Shown piece by piece: positions 27,401 through 42,400 of a stretch of 64,000 nt of DNA. The DNA is from Apostichopus japonicus. Taxonomy: Eukaryota; Echinodermata; Holothuroidea; Aspidochirotida; Stichopodidae. Position numbers and translations under genes: made by a program. Position 1 is the first letter of the stretch; the number at the start of each line of letters is the position of its first letter. The notes beneath the pieces are model-generated. The model searched no databases, was not told where the DNA came from, and worked only from the letters and a program-made list of their open reading frames with translations. The DNA is taken from assembly GCF_037975245.1 (NCBI RefSeq), contig NC_092564.1:610601-674600 (forward strand). Direction: 5' to 3'.

Positions 27401-30400
27401 AGGCAAGTATCTTCTTACATTGATCAGATCTACATTCCTGTATCAAATAAAACAATAATCAGACAACAGGCAAGTACAGTATCTTCTTACATTGATCAGA
27501 CCTACATTCCTGTATCAAATAAAACAATAATCAGACAACAGGCAAGTATCTTCTTACATTGATCAGACCTACATTCCTGTATCAAATGAAACAATAAACA
27601 GACAACAGGCAAGTACCTTCTTACATTGATCAGATCTACATTCCTGTATCAAATAAAACAATAATCAGACAACAGGCAAGTATCTTCTTACATTGATCAG
27701 ATCTACATTCCTGTATCAAATGAAACAATAAACAGACAACAGGCAAGTACCTTCTTACATTGATCAGATCTACATTCCTGTATCAAATAAAACAATAAAC
27801 ATACAACAGGCAAGTATCTTCTTACATTGATCAGATTGACATTCCTGTATCAAATAAAACAATAATCAGACAACAGGCAAGTATCTTCTTACATTGATCA
27901 GACCTACATTCCTGTATCAAATAAAACAATAAACATACAACAGGCAAGTACAGTATCTTCTTACATTGATCAGATCTACATTCCTGTATCAAATAAAACA
28001 ATAATCAGACAACAGGCAAGTATCTTCTTACATTGATCAGATCTACATTCCTGTATCAAATAAAACAATAAACATACAACAGGCAAGTATCTTCTTACAT
28101 TGATCAGATCTACATTCCTGTATCAAATAAAAACAATAATCAGACAACAGGCAAGTACAGTATCTTCTTACATTGATCAGATCTACATTCCTGTATCAAA
28201 TAAAACAATAAACAGACAACAGGCAAGTACAGTATCTTCTTACATTGATCAGATCTACATTCCTGTATCAAATAAAACAATAATCAGACAACAGGCAAGT
28301 ATCTTCTTACATTGATCAGATCTACATTCCTGTATCAAATAAAACAATAAACAGACAACAGGCAAGTATCTTCTTACATTGATCAGATCTACATTCCTGT
28401 ATCAAATAAAACAATTAACAGAAAACAGGCAAGTATCTTCTTACATTGATCAGATCTACATTCCTGTATCAAATAAAACAATAAACAGACAACAGGCAAG
28501 TATCTTCTTACATTGATCAGATCTACATTCCTGTATCAAATAAAACAATAATCAGACAACAGGCAAGTACAGTATCTTCTTACATTGATCAGATCTACAT
28601 TCCTGTATCAAATAAAACAATAAACAGACAACAGGCAAGTATCTTCTTACATTGATCAGATCTACATTCCTGTATCAAATAAAACAATAATCAGACAACA
28701 GGCAAGTACCTTCTTACATTGATCAGATCGACATTCCTGTATCAAATAAAACAATAAACAGACAACAGGCAAGTATCTTCTTACATTGATCAGATCTACA
28801 TTCCTGTATCAAATAAAACAATAATCAGACAACAGGCAAGTATCTTCTTACATTGATCAGATCTACATTCCTGTATCAAATAAAACAATAAACAGACAAC
28901 AGGCAAGTATCTTCTTACATTGATCAGATCTACATTCCTGTATCAAATAAAACAATAATCAGACAACAGGCAAGTATCTTCTTACATTGATCAGATCTAC
29001 ATTCCTGTATCAAATAAAACAATAATCAGACAACAGGCAAGTATCTTCTTACATTGATCAGATCTACATTCCTGTATCAAATAAAACAATAATCAGACAA
29101 CAGGCAAGTATCTTCTTACATTGATCAGATCTACATTCCTGTATCAAATAAAACAATAAACATACAACAGGCAATATCTTCTTACATTGATCAGATCTAC
29201 ATTCCTGTATCAAATAAAACAATAAACAGACAACAGGCAAGTATCTTCTTACATTGATCAGATCTACATTCCTGTATCAAATAAAACAATAAACAGACAA
29301 CAGGCAAGTATCTTCTTACATTGATCAGATCTACATTCCTGTATCAAATAAAACAATAATCAGACAACAGGCAAGTACCTTCTTACATTGATCAGATCTA
29401 CATTCCTGTATCAAATAAAACAATAAACAGACAACAGGCAAGTATCTTCTTACATTGATCAGATCTACATTCCTGTATCAAATAAAACAATAATCAGACA
29501 ACAGGCAAGTACCTTCTTACATTGATCAGATCGACATTCCTGTATCAAATAAAACAATAAACAGACAACAGGCAAGTATCTTCTTACATTGATCAGATCT
29601 ACATTCCTGTATCAAATAAAACAATAAACAGACAACAGGCAAGTATCTTCTTACATTGATCAGATCGACATTCCTGTATCAAATAAAACAATAATCAGAC
29701 AACAGGCAAGTATCTTCTTACATTGATCAGACCTACATTCCTGTATCAAATAAAACAATAAACATACAACAGGCAAGTACAGTATCTTCTTACATTGATC
29801 AGATCTACATTCCTGTATCAAATAAAACAATAATCAGACAACAGGCAAGTATCTTCTTACATTGATCAGATCTACATTCCTGTATCAAATAAAACAATAA
29901 ACAGACAACAGGCAAGTATCTTCTTACATTGATCAGATCTACATTCCTGTATCAAATAAAACAATAATCAGACAACAGGCAAGTATCTTCTTACATTGAT
30001 CAGATCTACATTCCTGTATCAAATAAAACAATAATCAGACAACAGGCAAGTATCTTCTTACATTGATCAGATCTACATTCCTGTATCAAATAAAACAATA
30101 ATCAGACAACAGGCAAGTATCTTCTTACATTGATCAGATCTACATTCCTGTATCAAATAAAACAATAAACATACAACAGGCAATATCTTCTTACATTGAT
30201 CAGATCTACATTCCTGTATCAAATAAAACAATAAACAGACAACAGGCAAGTATCTTCTTACATTGATCAGATCTACATTCCTGTATCAAATAAAACAATA
30301 AACAGACAACAGGCAAGTATCTTCTTACATTGATCAGATCTACATTCCTGTATCAAATAAAACAATAATCAGACAACAGGCAAGTACCTTCTTACATTGA

Positions 30401-33400
30401 TCAGATCTACATTCCTGTATCAAATAAAACAATAAACAGACAACAGGCAAGTATCTTCTTACATTGATCAGATCTACATTCCTGTATCAAATAAAACAAT
30501 AATCAGACAACAGGCAAGTACCTTCTTACATTGATCAGATCGACATTCCTGTATCAAATAAAACAATAAACAGACAACAGGCAAGTATCTTCTTACATTG
30601 ATCAGATCTACATTCCTGTATCAAATAAAACAATAAACAGACAACAGGCAAGTATCTTCTTACATTGATCAGATCGACATTCCTGTATCAAATAAAACAA
30701 TAATCAGACAACAGGCAAGTATCTTCTTACATTGATCAGACCTACATTCCTGTATCAAATAAAACAATAAACATACAACAGGCAAGTACAGTATCTTCTT
30801 ACATTGATCAGATCTACATTCCTGTATCAAATAAAACAATAATCAGACAACAGGCAAGTATCTTCTTACATTGATCAGATCTATATTCCTGTATCAAATA
30901 AAACAATAATCAGACAACAGGCAAGTATCTTCTTACATTGATCAGATCTACATTCCTGTATCAAATAAAACAATAATCAGACAACAGGCAAGTATCTTCT
31001 TACATTGATCAGATCTACATTCCTGTATCAAATAAAACAATAAACAGACAACAGGCAAGTACAGTATCTTCTTACATTGATCAGATCTACATTCCTGTAT
31101 CAAATAAAACAATAAACAGACAACAGGCAAGTATCTTCTTACATTGATCAGATCTACATTCCTGTATCAAATAAAACAATAAACAGACAACAGGCAAGTA
31201 TCTTCTTACATTGATCAGATCTACATTCCTGTATCAAATAAAACAATAATCAGACAACAGGCAAGTATCTTCTTACATTGATCAGATCTACATTCCTGTA
31301 TCAAATAAAACAATAATCAGACAACAGGCAAGTATCTTCTTACATTGATCAGATCTACATTCCTGTATCAAATAAAACAATAATCAGACAACAGGCAAGT
31401 ATCTTCTTACATTGATCAGATCTACATTCCTGTATCAAATAAAACAATAAACATACAACAGGCAATATCTTCTTACATTGATCAGATCTACATTCCTGTA
31501 TCAAATAAAACAATAAACAGACAACAGGCAAGTACCTTCTTACATTGATCAGATCTACATTCCTGTATCAAATAAAACAATAATCAGACAACAGGCAAGT
31601 ATCTTCTTACATTGATCAGATCTACATTCCTGTATCAAATAAAACAATAATCAGACAACAGGCAAGTATCTTCTTACATTGATCAGATCTACATTCCTGT
31701 ATCAAATAAAACAATAAACATACAACAGGCAATATCTTCTTACATTGATCAGATCTACATTCCTGTATCAAATAAAACAATAAACAGACAACAGGCAAGT
31801 ATCTTCTTACATTGATCAGATCTACATTCCTGTATCAAATAAAACAATAAACAGACAACAGGCAAGTATCTTCTTACAATGATCAGATCTACATTCCTGT
31901 ATCAAATAAAACAATAATCAGACAACAGGCAAGTACCTTCTTACATTGATCAGATCTACATTCCTGTATCAAATAAAACAATAATCAGACAACAGGCAAG
32001 TATCTTCTTACATTGATCAGATCTACATTCCTGTATCAAATAAAACAATAATCAGACAACAGGCAAGTACAGTATCTTCTTACATTGATCAGATCTACAT
32101 TCCTGTATCAAATAAAACAATAAACAGACAACAGGCAAGTATCTTCTTACATTGATCAGATCTACATTCCTGTATCAAATAAAACAATAATCAGACAACA
32201 GGCAAGTACCTTCTTACATTGATCAGATCGACATTCCTGTATCAAATAAAACAATAAACAGACAACAGGCAAGTATCTTCTTACATTGATCAGATCTACA
32301 TTCCTGTATCAAATAAAACAATAATCAGACAACAGGCAAGTATCTTCTTACATTGATCAGATCTACATTCCTGTATCAAATAAAACAATAATCAGACAAC
32401 AGGCAAGTATCTTCTTTCATTGATCAGATCTACATTCCTGTATCAAATAAAACAATAAACATACAACAGGCAAGTATCTTCTTACATTGATCAGATCTAC
32501 ATTCCTGTATCAAATAAAACAATAAACAGACAACAGGCAAGTATCTTCTTTCATTGATCAGATCTACATTCCTGTATCAAATAAAACAATAATCAGACAA
32601 CAGGCAAGTATCTTCTTACATTGATCAGATCTACATTCCTGTATCAAATAAAACAATAATCAGACAACAGGCAAGTATCTTCTTACATTGATCAGATCTA
32701 CATTCCTGTATCAAATAAAACAATAATCAGACAACAGGCAAGTATCTTCTTACATTGATCAGATCTACATTCCTGTATCAAATAAAACAATAATCAGACA
32801 ACAGGCAAGTATCTTCTTACATTGATCAGATCTACATTCCTGTATCAAATAAAACAATAATCAGACAACAGGCAAGTATCTTCTTACATTGATCAGATCT
32901 ACATTCCTGTATCAAATAAAACAAACATACAACAGGCAATATCTTCTTACATTGATCAGATCTACATTCCTGTATCAAATAAAACAATAAACAGACAACA
33001 GGCAAGTATCTTCTTACATTGATCAGATCTACATTCCTGTATCAAATAAAACAATAATCAGACAACAGGCAAGTATCTTCTTACATTGATCAGATCTACA
33101 TTCCTGTATCAAATAAAACAATAATCAGACAACAGGCAAGTATCTTCTTACATTGATCAGATCTACATTCCTGTATCAAATAAAACAATAATCAGACAAC
33201 AGGCAAGTATCTTCTTACATTGATCAGATCTACATTCCTGTATCAAATAAAACAATAAACATACAACAGGCAATATCTTCTTACATTGATCAGATCTACA
33301 TTCCTGTATCAAATAAAACAATAAACAGACAACAGGCAAGTATCTTCTTACATTGATCAGATCTACATTCCTGTATCAAATAAAACAATAAACAGACAAC

Positions 33401-36400
33401 AGGCAAGTATCTTCTTACATTGATCAGATCTACATTCCTGTATCAAATAAAACAATAATCAGACAACAGGCAAGTACCTTCTTACATTGATCAGATCTAC
33501 ATTCCTGTATCAAATAAAACAATAAACAGACAACAGGCAAGTATCTTCTTACATTGATCAGATCTACATTCCTGTATCAAATAAAACAATAATCAGACAA
33601 CAGGCAAGTACCTTCTTACATTGATCAGATCGACATTCCTGTATCAAATAAAACAATAAACAGACAACAGGCAAGTATCTTCTTACATTGATCAGATCTA
33701 CATTCCTGTATCAAATAAAACAATAAACAGACAACAGGCAAGTATCTTCTTACATTGATCAGATCGACATTCCTGTATCAAATAAAACAATAATCAGACA
33801 ACAGGCAAGTATCTTCTTACATTGATCAGACCTACATTCCTGTATCAAATAAAACAATAAACATACAACAGGCAAGTACAGTATCTTCTTACATTGATCA
33901 GATCTACATTCCTGTATCAAATAAAACAATAATCAGACAACAGGCAAGTATCTTCTTACATTGATCAGATCTACATTCCTGTATCAAATAAAACAATAAT
34001 CAGACAACAGGCAAGTATCTTCTTACATTGATCAGATCTACATTCCTGTATCAAATAAAACAATAATCAGACAACAGGCAAGTATCTTCTTACATTGATC
34101 AGATCTACATTCCTGTATCAAATAAAACAATAAACAGACAACAGGCAAGTACAGTATCTTCTTACATTGATCAGATCTACATTCCTGTATCAAATAAAAC
34201 AATAAACAGACAACAGGCAAGTATCTTCTTACATTGATCAGATCTACATTCCTGTATCAAATCAAACAATAAACAGACAACAGGCAAGTATCTTCTTACA
34301 TTGATCAGATCTACATTCCTGTATCAAATAAAACAATAATCAGACAACAGGCAAGTATCTTCTTACATTGATCAGATCTACATTCCTGTATCAAATAAAA
34401 CAATAATCAGACAACAGGCAAGTATCTTCTTACATTGATCAGATCTACATTCCTGTATCAAATAAAACAATAATCAGACAACAGGCAAGTATCTTCTTAC
34501 ATTGATCAGATCTACATTCCTGTATCAAATAAAACAATAAACATACAACAGGCAATATCTTCTTACATTGATCAGATCTACATTCCTGTATCAAATAAAA
34601 CAATAAACAGACAACAGGCAAGTACCTTCTTACATTGATCAGATCTACATTCCTGTATCAAATAAAACAATAATCAGACAACAGGCAAGTATCTTCTTAC
34701 ATTGATCAGATCTACATTCCTGTATCAAATAAAACAATAATCAGACAACAGGCAAGTATCTTCTTACATTGATCAGATCTACATTCCTGTATCAAATAAA
34801 ACAATAAACATACAACAGGCAATATCTTCTTACATTGATCAGATCTACATTCCTGTATCAAATAAAACAATCAACAGACAACAGGCAAGTATCTTCTTAC
34901 ATTGATCAGATCTACATTCCTGTATCAAATAAAACAATAAACAGACAACAGGCAAGTATCTTCTTACAATGATCAGATCTACATTCCTGTATCAAATAAA
35001 ACAATAATCAGACAACAGGCAAGTACCTTCTTACATTGATCAGATCTACATTCCTGTATCAAATAAAACAATAATCAGACAACAGGCAAGTATCTTCTTA
35101 CATTGATCAGATCTACATTCCTGTATCAAATAAAACAATAATCAGACAACAGGCAAGTACAGTATCTTCTTACATTGATCAGATCTACATTCCTGTATCA
35201 AATAAAACAATAATCAGACAACAGGCAAGTACAGTATCTTCTTACATTGATCAGATCTACATTCCTGTATCAAATAAAACAATAAACAGACAACAGGCAA
35301 GTATCTTCTTACATTGATCAGATCTACATTCCTGTATCAAATAAAACAATAATCAGACAACAGGCAAGTACCTTCTTACATTGATCAGATCGACATTCCT
35401 GTATCAAATAAAACAATAAACAGACAACAGGCAAGTATCTTCTTACATTGATCAGATCTACATTCCTGTATCAAATAAAACAATAAACATACAACAGGCA
35501 AGTATCTTCTTACATTGATCAGATCTACATTCCTGTATCAAATAAAACAATAATCAGACAACAGGCAAGTACCTTCTTACATTGATCAGATCTACATTCC
35601 TGTATCAAATAAAACAATAATCAGACAACAGGCAAGTATCTTCTTACATTGATCAGATCTACATTCCTGTATCAAATAAAACAATAATCAGACAACAGGC
35701 AAGTATCTTCTTACATTGATCAGATCTACATTCCTGTATCAAATAAAACAATAATCAGACAACAGGCAAGTACAGTATCTTCTTACATTGATCAGATCTA
35801 CATTCCTGTATCAAATAAAACAATAAACAGACAACAGGCAAGTACAGTATCTTCTTACATTGATCAGATCTACATTCCTGTATCAAATAAAACAATAAAC
35901 AGACAACAGGCAAGTACAGTATCTTACATTGATCAGATCTACATTCCTGTATCAAATAAAACAATAATCAGACAACAGGCAAGTATCTTCTTACATTGAT
36001 CAGATCTACATTCCTGTATCAAATAAAACAATAATCAGACAACAGGCAAGTATCTTCTTACATTGATCAGATCTACATTCCTGTATCAAATAAAACAATA
36101 TACAGACAACAGGCAAGTATCTTCTTACATTGATCAGATCTACATTCCTGTATCAAATAAAACAATAAACAGACAACAGGCAAGTATCTTCTTACATTGA
36201 TCAGATCTACATTCCTGTATCAAATAAAACAATAAACATGAAATACATTACAGACAATTGAACACGGAGCCACAAGGTTGTGATTCTTCGCCATGTGTAT
36301 GTATGAGAACAATCAATGTAACATAGCACACACAGAGCTTTATGTTTGACTACTCTATAGACAGACATTAGTATTACTGGAACACTGTACAGTAGCATGC

Positions 36401-39400
36401 TGAAGCTTACAAACACTTTGGTACTGTAAATAGACACTTGCCTGGATGTTTCCCAAGAGAATTAATAATAATAATAATTATTATTATTATTATTAAACAC
36501 TTTGGTAAATAGACCCTTTCCTGGATGTGTTCCAAGATAATTGCAGACATTAAACTCTATTGTTAAATTATAGCATAAAAGTGAAAGGAAGAAAGTGCAG
36601 TTTATGTTCATGTTTGTTTTGATGAAATAACATGATCAAGAGTTAACACATGTGTCTAACATTTGTTGCATATTTTGGACAACACTGATGATTACAGGCT
36701 AACTGCTCTATACAAGAGACCTAGTTAACTTGAAAAGTATATAAAATATTCTTCTGAAATATAAAATTTGTCTACTTGTTACAGACTTTTCATGGCATTG
36801 TCATGTCAATTGCACTACATGAATCTCATACTGTAAGTTTAGATTAGACAACAACAACTTAAAAATATCAGTCAAGCACTTCCTTACTCCAGCCCCATCT
36901 GTAAAATAATCCTCTGGCAGGTTATAACCAAATTAGCCTACAAACCTTAGACGTGTGAGGTTTGTGGTCCTCCTGATGACAATTGAAACCTACATTACTC
37001 AGGGGTGCCACTACACGATATATTAGCATTTAAAGGCATCTATTTGCCTAACACCAACTGAAATTTTAGGCAAAGTGGTTTTAAGTATGGCTTTATAAAG
37101 TTCTATAGAAAATCTACAGGTTATGTTCAGATGTTCCATCTCTTTTATTAGCATACTGTAATCATTTACTACACAATTGTTTTAATTTCCTGATGCATAT
37201 GTTGGACACATTTAATTATTGAGAAGGAAAGTACTGTGGAGAGATTGGATATTCACTAAACTTGAGGCAACCCCAAACTCCTTTAAGGTTCATAAATTTG
37301 CACACTGGAGTTTACCAGAAGAGTGCACATTTATAAATACATCCTTCCTATAATCAATGTTAACATGAGTGCATGTTGACCTGGGTCATATACTGCTTCT
37401 ACAGCTTCTAAGAATGGAGACATCATGAGGTACACATTCACATTCCTTGCTATTGTTGAGAGTCACCCATGCATGCATTGTTTATAAACATTGACTTGTG
37501 AACTGAGTAGTTAATAATCAAAATTGGGAGTTCCATAAAACAATAGGCTTTTTATGGCCTAAAATTGATAAATGATTATTTAAGATTGATTTTATGATCA
37601 ATTTGCAATGTTTCACATTAAAAAAAATTGTATAGCAGCAAATATTGTGTTTTTGACATAAAGAGATTTTTTACTTGTCGAAAAGAAGTTTGACAGCCGA
37701 ATAAAACTGCTGATAAATCCATAGATAAAACAAAGCACATCGAAAACATACCAAACCTGAACATTGCCACTCAGACCAAGCCATGTAAGAAATACACATT
37801 CAATTCATGAAAGAAAATAAAGTTTGGTAATTATTCTACATGATTCCAACAATCTAGGCTTCTAATAAGTGAGGTTCTGCTGGTATCCTTCACTTTGTTG
37901 GCCATTCTGTTTGTACGAAAAATGATAAGCTCAGCTTTTGAATCTTTGGACACCACATATGGGACCAGATTATGTCTTTTAGTTTTCAGGTATTCCATCA
38001 TACATGTTGGTCATTATATATCACATTGTCTTCTGATTTGATACAGTGATTGTTGGGCTCAGTTGGAGGGAGATATACTTTTCTACAAGTTTACAGTACA
38101 GTTTTCAAGCTGACTTGTACACACATATTCTGGTAAGTACATGCATCTATCAATTACACTATACTACCAAATGCAACTGATGTCATCACAAAATTACTAT
38201 ATATACATTTGTTGCCCAAGAAATCTAGGCCAACTTCATTGCGAGGGTACAATCACACAGTTTATGTTTCCAATTAACACAGAAGTTACAATCACCTTAA
38301 AGCTACTGTACACTGTGGGGCATGACTGCATGTATTAAACATGGGAGATTTCTCTCAGATAATACTGATCTGTTTAATTTGGCCTACATCTTGACATACA
38401 CTGTTACGACCATTAACCATATTTTGTGGGAGTTGTATCATTTTTTTTTTAATGGCAATTTTCATTTTTCTATCAGTGTTATCAGGGAAAATCTCCTCTA
38501 TGACAGGAATCCAAAATTTTAACCCTAGATAATTTCGATGACATAAAGAAAGACGGTAACACAGTGTCACGTTTGACAACTACAAAAATAACGCAAAATA
38601 GAACTTCAAATGGAAATATACAAAAATCGAAACGCTCAGTGTAAAGTTATTGCTATTATCAGACAGAACAATAACACATGACACAAAAGAGGCAAGAATG
38701 TGCATTTACTTTTTTAATCCCATGCAAGTTAAGTCTTAGGCTTCAACCGTGTTGGTTTACTGTGTAAATGCCCATATACATACACACATCTATGTGTTAT
38801 TAGCTATATGCATTTGCCTGAGTCGGGTTCCCAGATACCCAATACCCCACCGAACATTTCACCGAACAAAAAATGGTGTAACTGCATGTTTTGATTAATC
38901 AAGACACGCGAATACGATAGATTAATTTCATGAAATAACTTTCTTGTGTAGATGGTTGTTTTAACTACTTACTATTTCAAGTTTTAGCCATTCTTAATAA
39001 TTCTTTTTCGTGTGTGGATAAAATCACTCAACACCAAAAGCGAAAATATTATACTGGTGAAAACTACTCAAAATTGAAACCTTCAATCCATCGCAACAGC
39101 AACAGTGTACGTAAAATACTAAATTCCATCTTCAAATCATAGCAGAAACCTTCCAAACAATTGCTGGCTTCCAACTAATTGAAAGTTGTAAACAAGGCTA
39201 CAGTAGGCAAAGAATGCTTTTCTTTTTTTTGCAAACCGATGGTTAGGCAAAATTTCCCAATTGACTTAGTGTGGTGTTAGGCTACCATGTGGTCGAAGAT
39301 AGTAGCAATAAATGAAAGTATTCCATGGATGTTTTAGTTCCAGCTAACTGCATCACAATTTGAGCAACTAGACAGATGGTTAGGCTAGATTTCCCCATTG

Positions 39401-42400
39401 ACTTAGTGTGGTGTTAGGCTACCACGTGGTCGAAGATAGCAGCAATAAATGAAAGCATTCCATGGATGTTCTAGTTTCAGCTAACTGCGTTACAATTTGA
39501 GCAAATAAACAGATGGTTAGGCTAGATTTCCATGTTGACTCTTTGTGATATTAGGCTACTATTTGGTCTGAGATTTGTGGGGATTTACGCAAACATAGTT
39601 TGTCGAGTGCATGTGTCTTTGTTGTCATCAGGCAGCTAGCGCTGGTTGTCCATGGCAAGTTATTTCCTCTCATATAGTTATAGTTACTGTATAACGTTTT
39701 TCATTCATTTATTTCATAAAAGGAAAGACTGGCAAGGAAATTTACAGTTTGTCAACATGGATTACAGACGAGATAACAAAACAAAAATAATCGCAAGTGG
39801 CTATTTACTAAACGTTTATTCCAAATACGATCGTTTAGGGATGAATCGCTACACAGTCACAGCTGTAATGTCTGTTAAATTCAAGTTGAGAGCTGAAATT
39901 TATTACTGGAAATCCTGTCTTGGCAACTTTGGTGATGCGAGATTCCCGTTGAAATTCGTTAAAAGGAAAATAACCGAATTTCTTCGTTTTTATTGAAATT
40001 CCCTGATTTTTATCGAAATTCCCCGAATTTAACGATTGGTTATCCCAGTCATTTCCTTCGTGGAATTTTCAACGATGCGTTGAAATTCTTTTTTAAACGA
40101 AATAGAAGGTCAATATGTGGTTACGCGAAACGTTGGAAAACGCGTAACTTCGTTTATTAGTATCAATTAGACTTTGGTACAGTCGTTTAAAGCAAGAACA
40201 TTTACTTAAGCATTCTCAGGCGTGCATGAGTAGTAACACTCAAAGAAACATGTAGTAAAATTGATGGCGGACGTTTTCTAACTGTGAACCCCAAACACAG
40301 TAACATAAGTCTTAACTTCGCCAGGCCGTCTGCAAGGTTGCAGTACAAGCTATGTACCATGAGGCACCCTTCCAGATAAGTTGAAGTGCTGTTTAACCAT
40401 TTAAATAACAATGAATGGACATATAAACTTGGTTAACTTGCAGATTACGAAAAAAATTATTTTTAAGAGATGTAAATTTGGTTTTTTATTAGAGTTGAAG
40501 TATGAAACTTTGTTTCCAAGCGAAAACATGTTACTTCAAGCAAAATAAAGATGCCTCGCCCATTCTGCGAGGACACTTCCATTTTTCAAAAAGGCGTTTT
40601 CTCTTTTTATTTTTTCTATTTTGTTTAATATAGATTTGGCATGAGACATGTTACTCATGTTAACTTTGATGGAATAATTTTATACCAGAAGTGGAAAAAC
40701 TAAACAGTTATTACATTCATTTCGGATCATTTCCGAACAAGATAACACAAAATTAAACACACACAAAAAAACGACCTTATTGAATGAAAATATACTGAAA
40801 ACCATATCGCAAAAACACAAAATCGCTTATAACTATAATAGGGATTTCCTAAACCGAATTTTTATGCGCTCTATCCACCTGTGTCATTTATGAGCTTCTC
40901 TGACGTAAGCTGCAGTACGTAATTTCTCTATACCAGTTCCGCGAAATTTATTTACTCAGTAAACATCGTTCATTATGTTTTCTTTCACAACAAATATTCA
41001 AAGTTGTGCTCCACACGCTTCACAGATATTGTTTTATGTCGTTCATTTTCAATTCTACTTTAAAATTACATTTTCGAATGATGCATTGCATGCCTTATCA
41101 AACATTCCTGATTAGTAAAACTAAGGAAGGATATTCAAATATATATTATTTTCATTTGATATGATTTTATGAGCTGTTCCACTTGAAAAACGATGATAAA
41201 ACCGAAAAACAAAACATTTACTTCTCATGTGACGCATACCGGGAGACTCATAAAAACACCCCCTTCTCATTAAATTAAATTTACATGCCGTCAGGCCAGT
41301 TGAAAGCCCTCCCCAGTAATGTTTGATCAGCTCTTCCCAATATACAATACTCAAATAAGCAATGAAAATATATTCACTTTCCACAGATTTTTCCCCAACG
41401 GTGGGCCCCAAGCCACTGCTTTATTTTCTTAGTAGTCATGGAAACAATTGTTTGCAACTCTCTTGCTGGCCAGGTGTTTTCAAGTTTTATTAATAGCACG
41501 ACTTCTGATTGGTTCATTCAAGATAAACTTTCTATCCCTGCTGGATTGTTCTACTTATATATATATGAATGAATATTTTGTTTTCAATTAACTTAGTTAC
41601 AGGTAACATCCATTCCATTACGAACAGTAGGGGTAAAATAATGTTTGCTTCTAGAGGCAGCCAGCCAAAGGTTCTGCAGTGCTAAACCCCCCATGAAGAT
41701 AAATACAATGCTAATTAATGGATGGTAGGCATGAATTTGACAAAGCCAGGTTTATGATTGGACTAAGCCTCTCAAAAAAGTTTGGTCGCTGGGGATATCC
41801 AGGGTAGGGAATGCACATGTAAGCAGCATACTGTAGGTGGCCCAGACCCAGGCTGCGACCTTAATTACCAGGGCAGTCCATCTGCATTCGCGGGCAACTT
41901 ACAGTAGCTGGGTTAGGGGGGAAAATAACAGGATGTTTTTTATTTTGCGTGCATTGAAGCCGGGGGGGGAGATTTTTTGGACGGAATGCGCTCTCAGAAA
42001 AGTTTGAAAGTGAGTGCGGTTCTGTAGTAAACGGTACTGTTGTACGTCAAGTAACACAGGAATTTATTGGAATAAATATCTCTTTGATATCCAGCTACGA
42101 CTGTTTCATTGTGGATATTTTTTTTTTCTTTTTTTTTTCTGACGCTGCGTTCCTTGGTGAGTTAACTTAAACTTATCTTAGTTTAATACTAGCCTATAAC
42201 TTAAGAGTCGTAGAATGTGCTTGTTACGATCGACCAAGACTAGTTTTTATTATCCTAGCCAAATCATTTTTCAAACACCTAGTACAGAACTTACTCTGTC
42301 TTATATACAATCAAACTTTTGCAACGTTTGTAATATTCCTCGGCAACTTCTGGTATAGTCTGAAAACGGCTGTAGTTACACTAAGGATTCAACGCAAGTC

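Noticed and set aside
30948-34220. Two identical 60-codon minus-strand frames 3,090 bp apart
   Set aside because: They are parts of the 67-bp array; the identity is evidence for block duplication, not for a gene.
39646-39996. 116-codon plus-strand open frame inside the hAT-like element
   Set aside because: No transposase motif, no family resemblance; probably chance.
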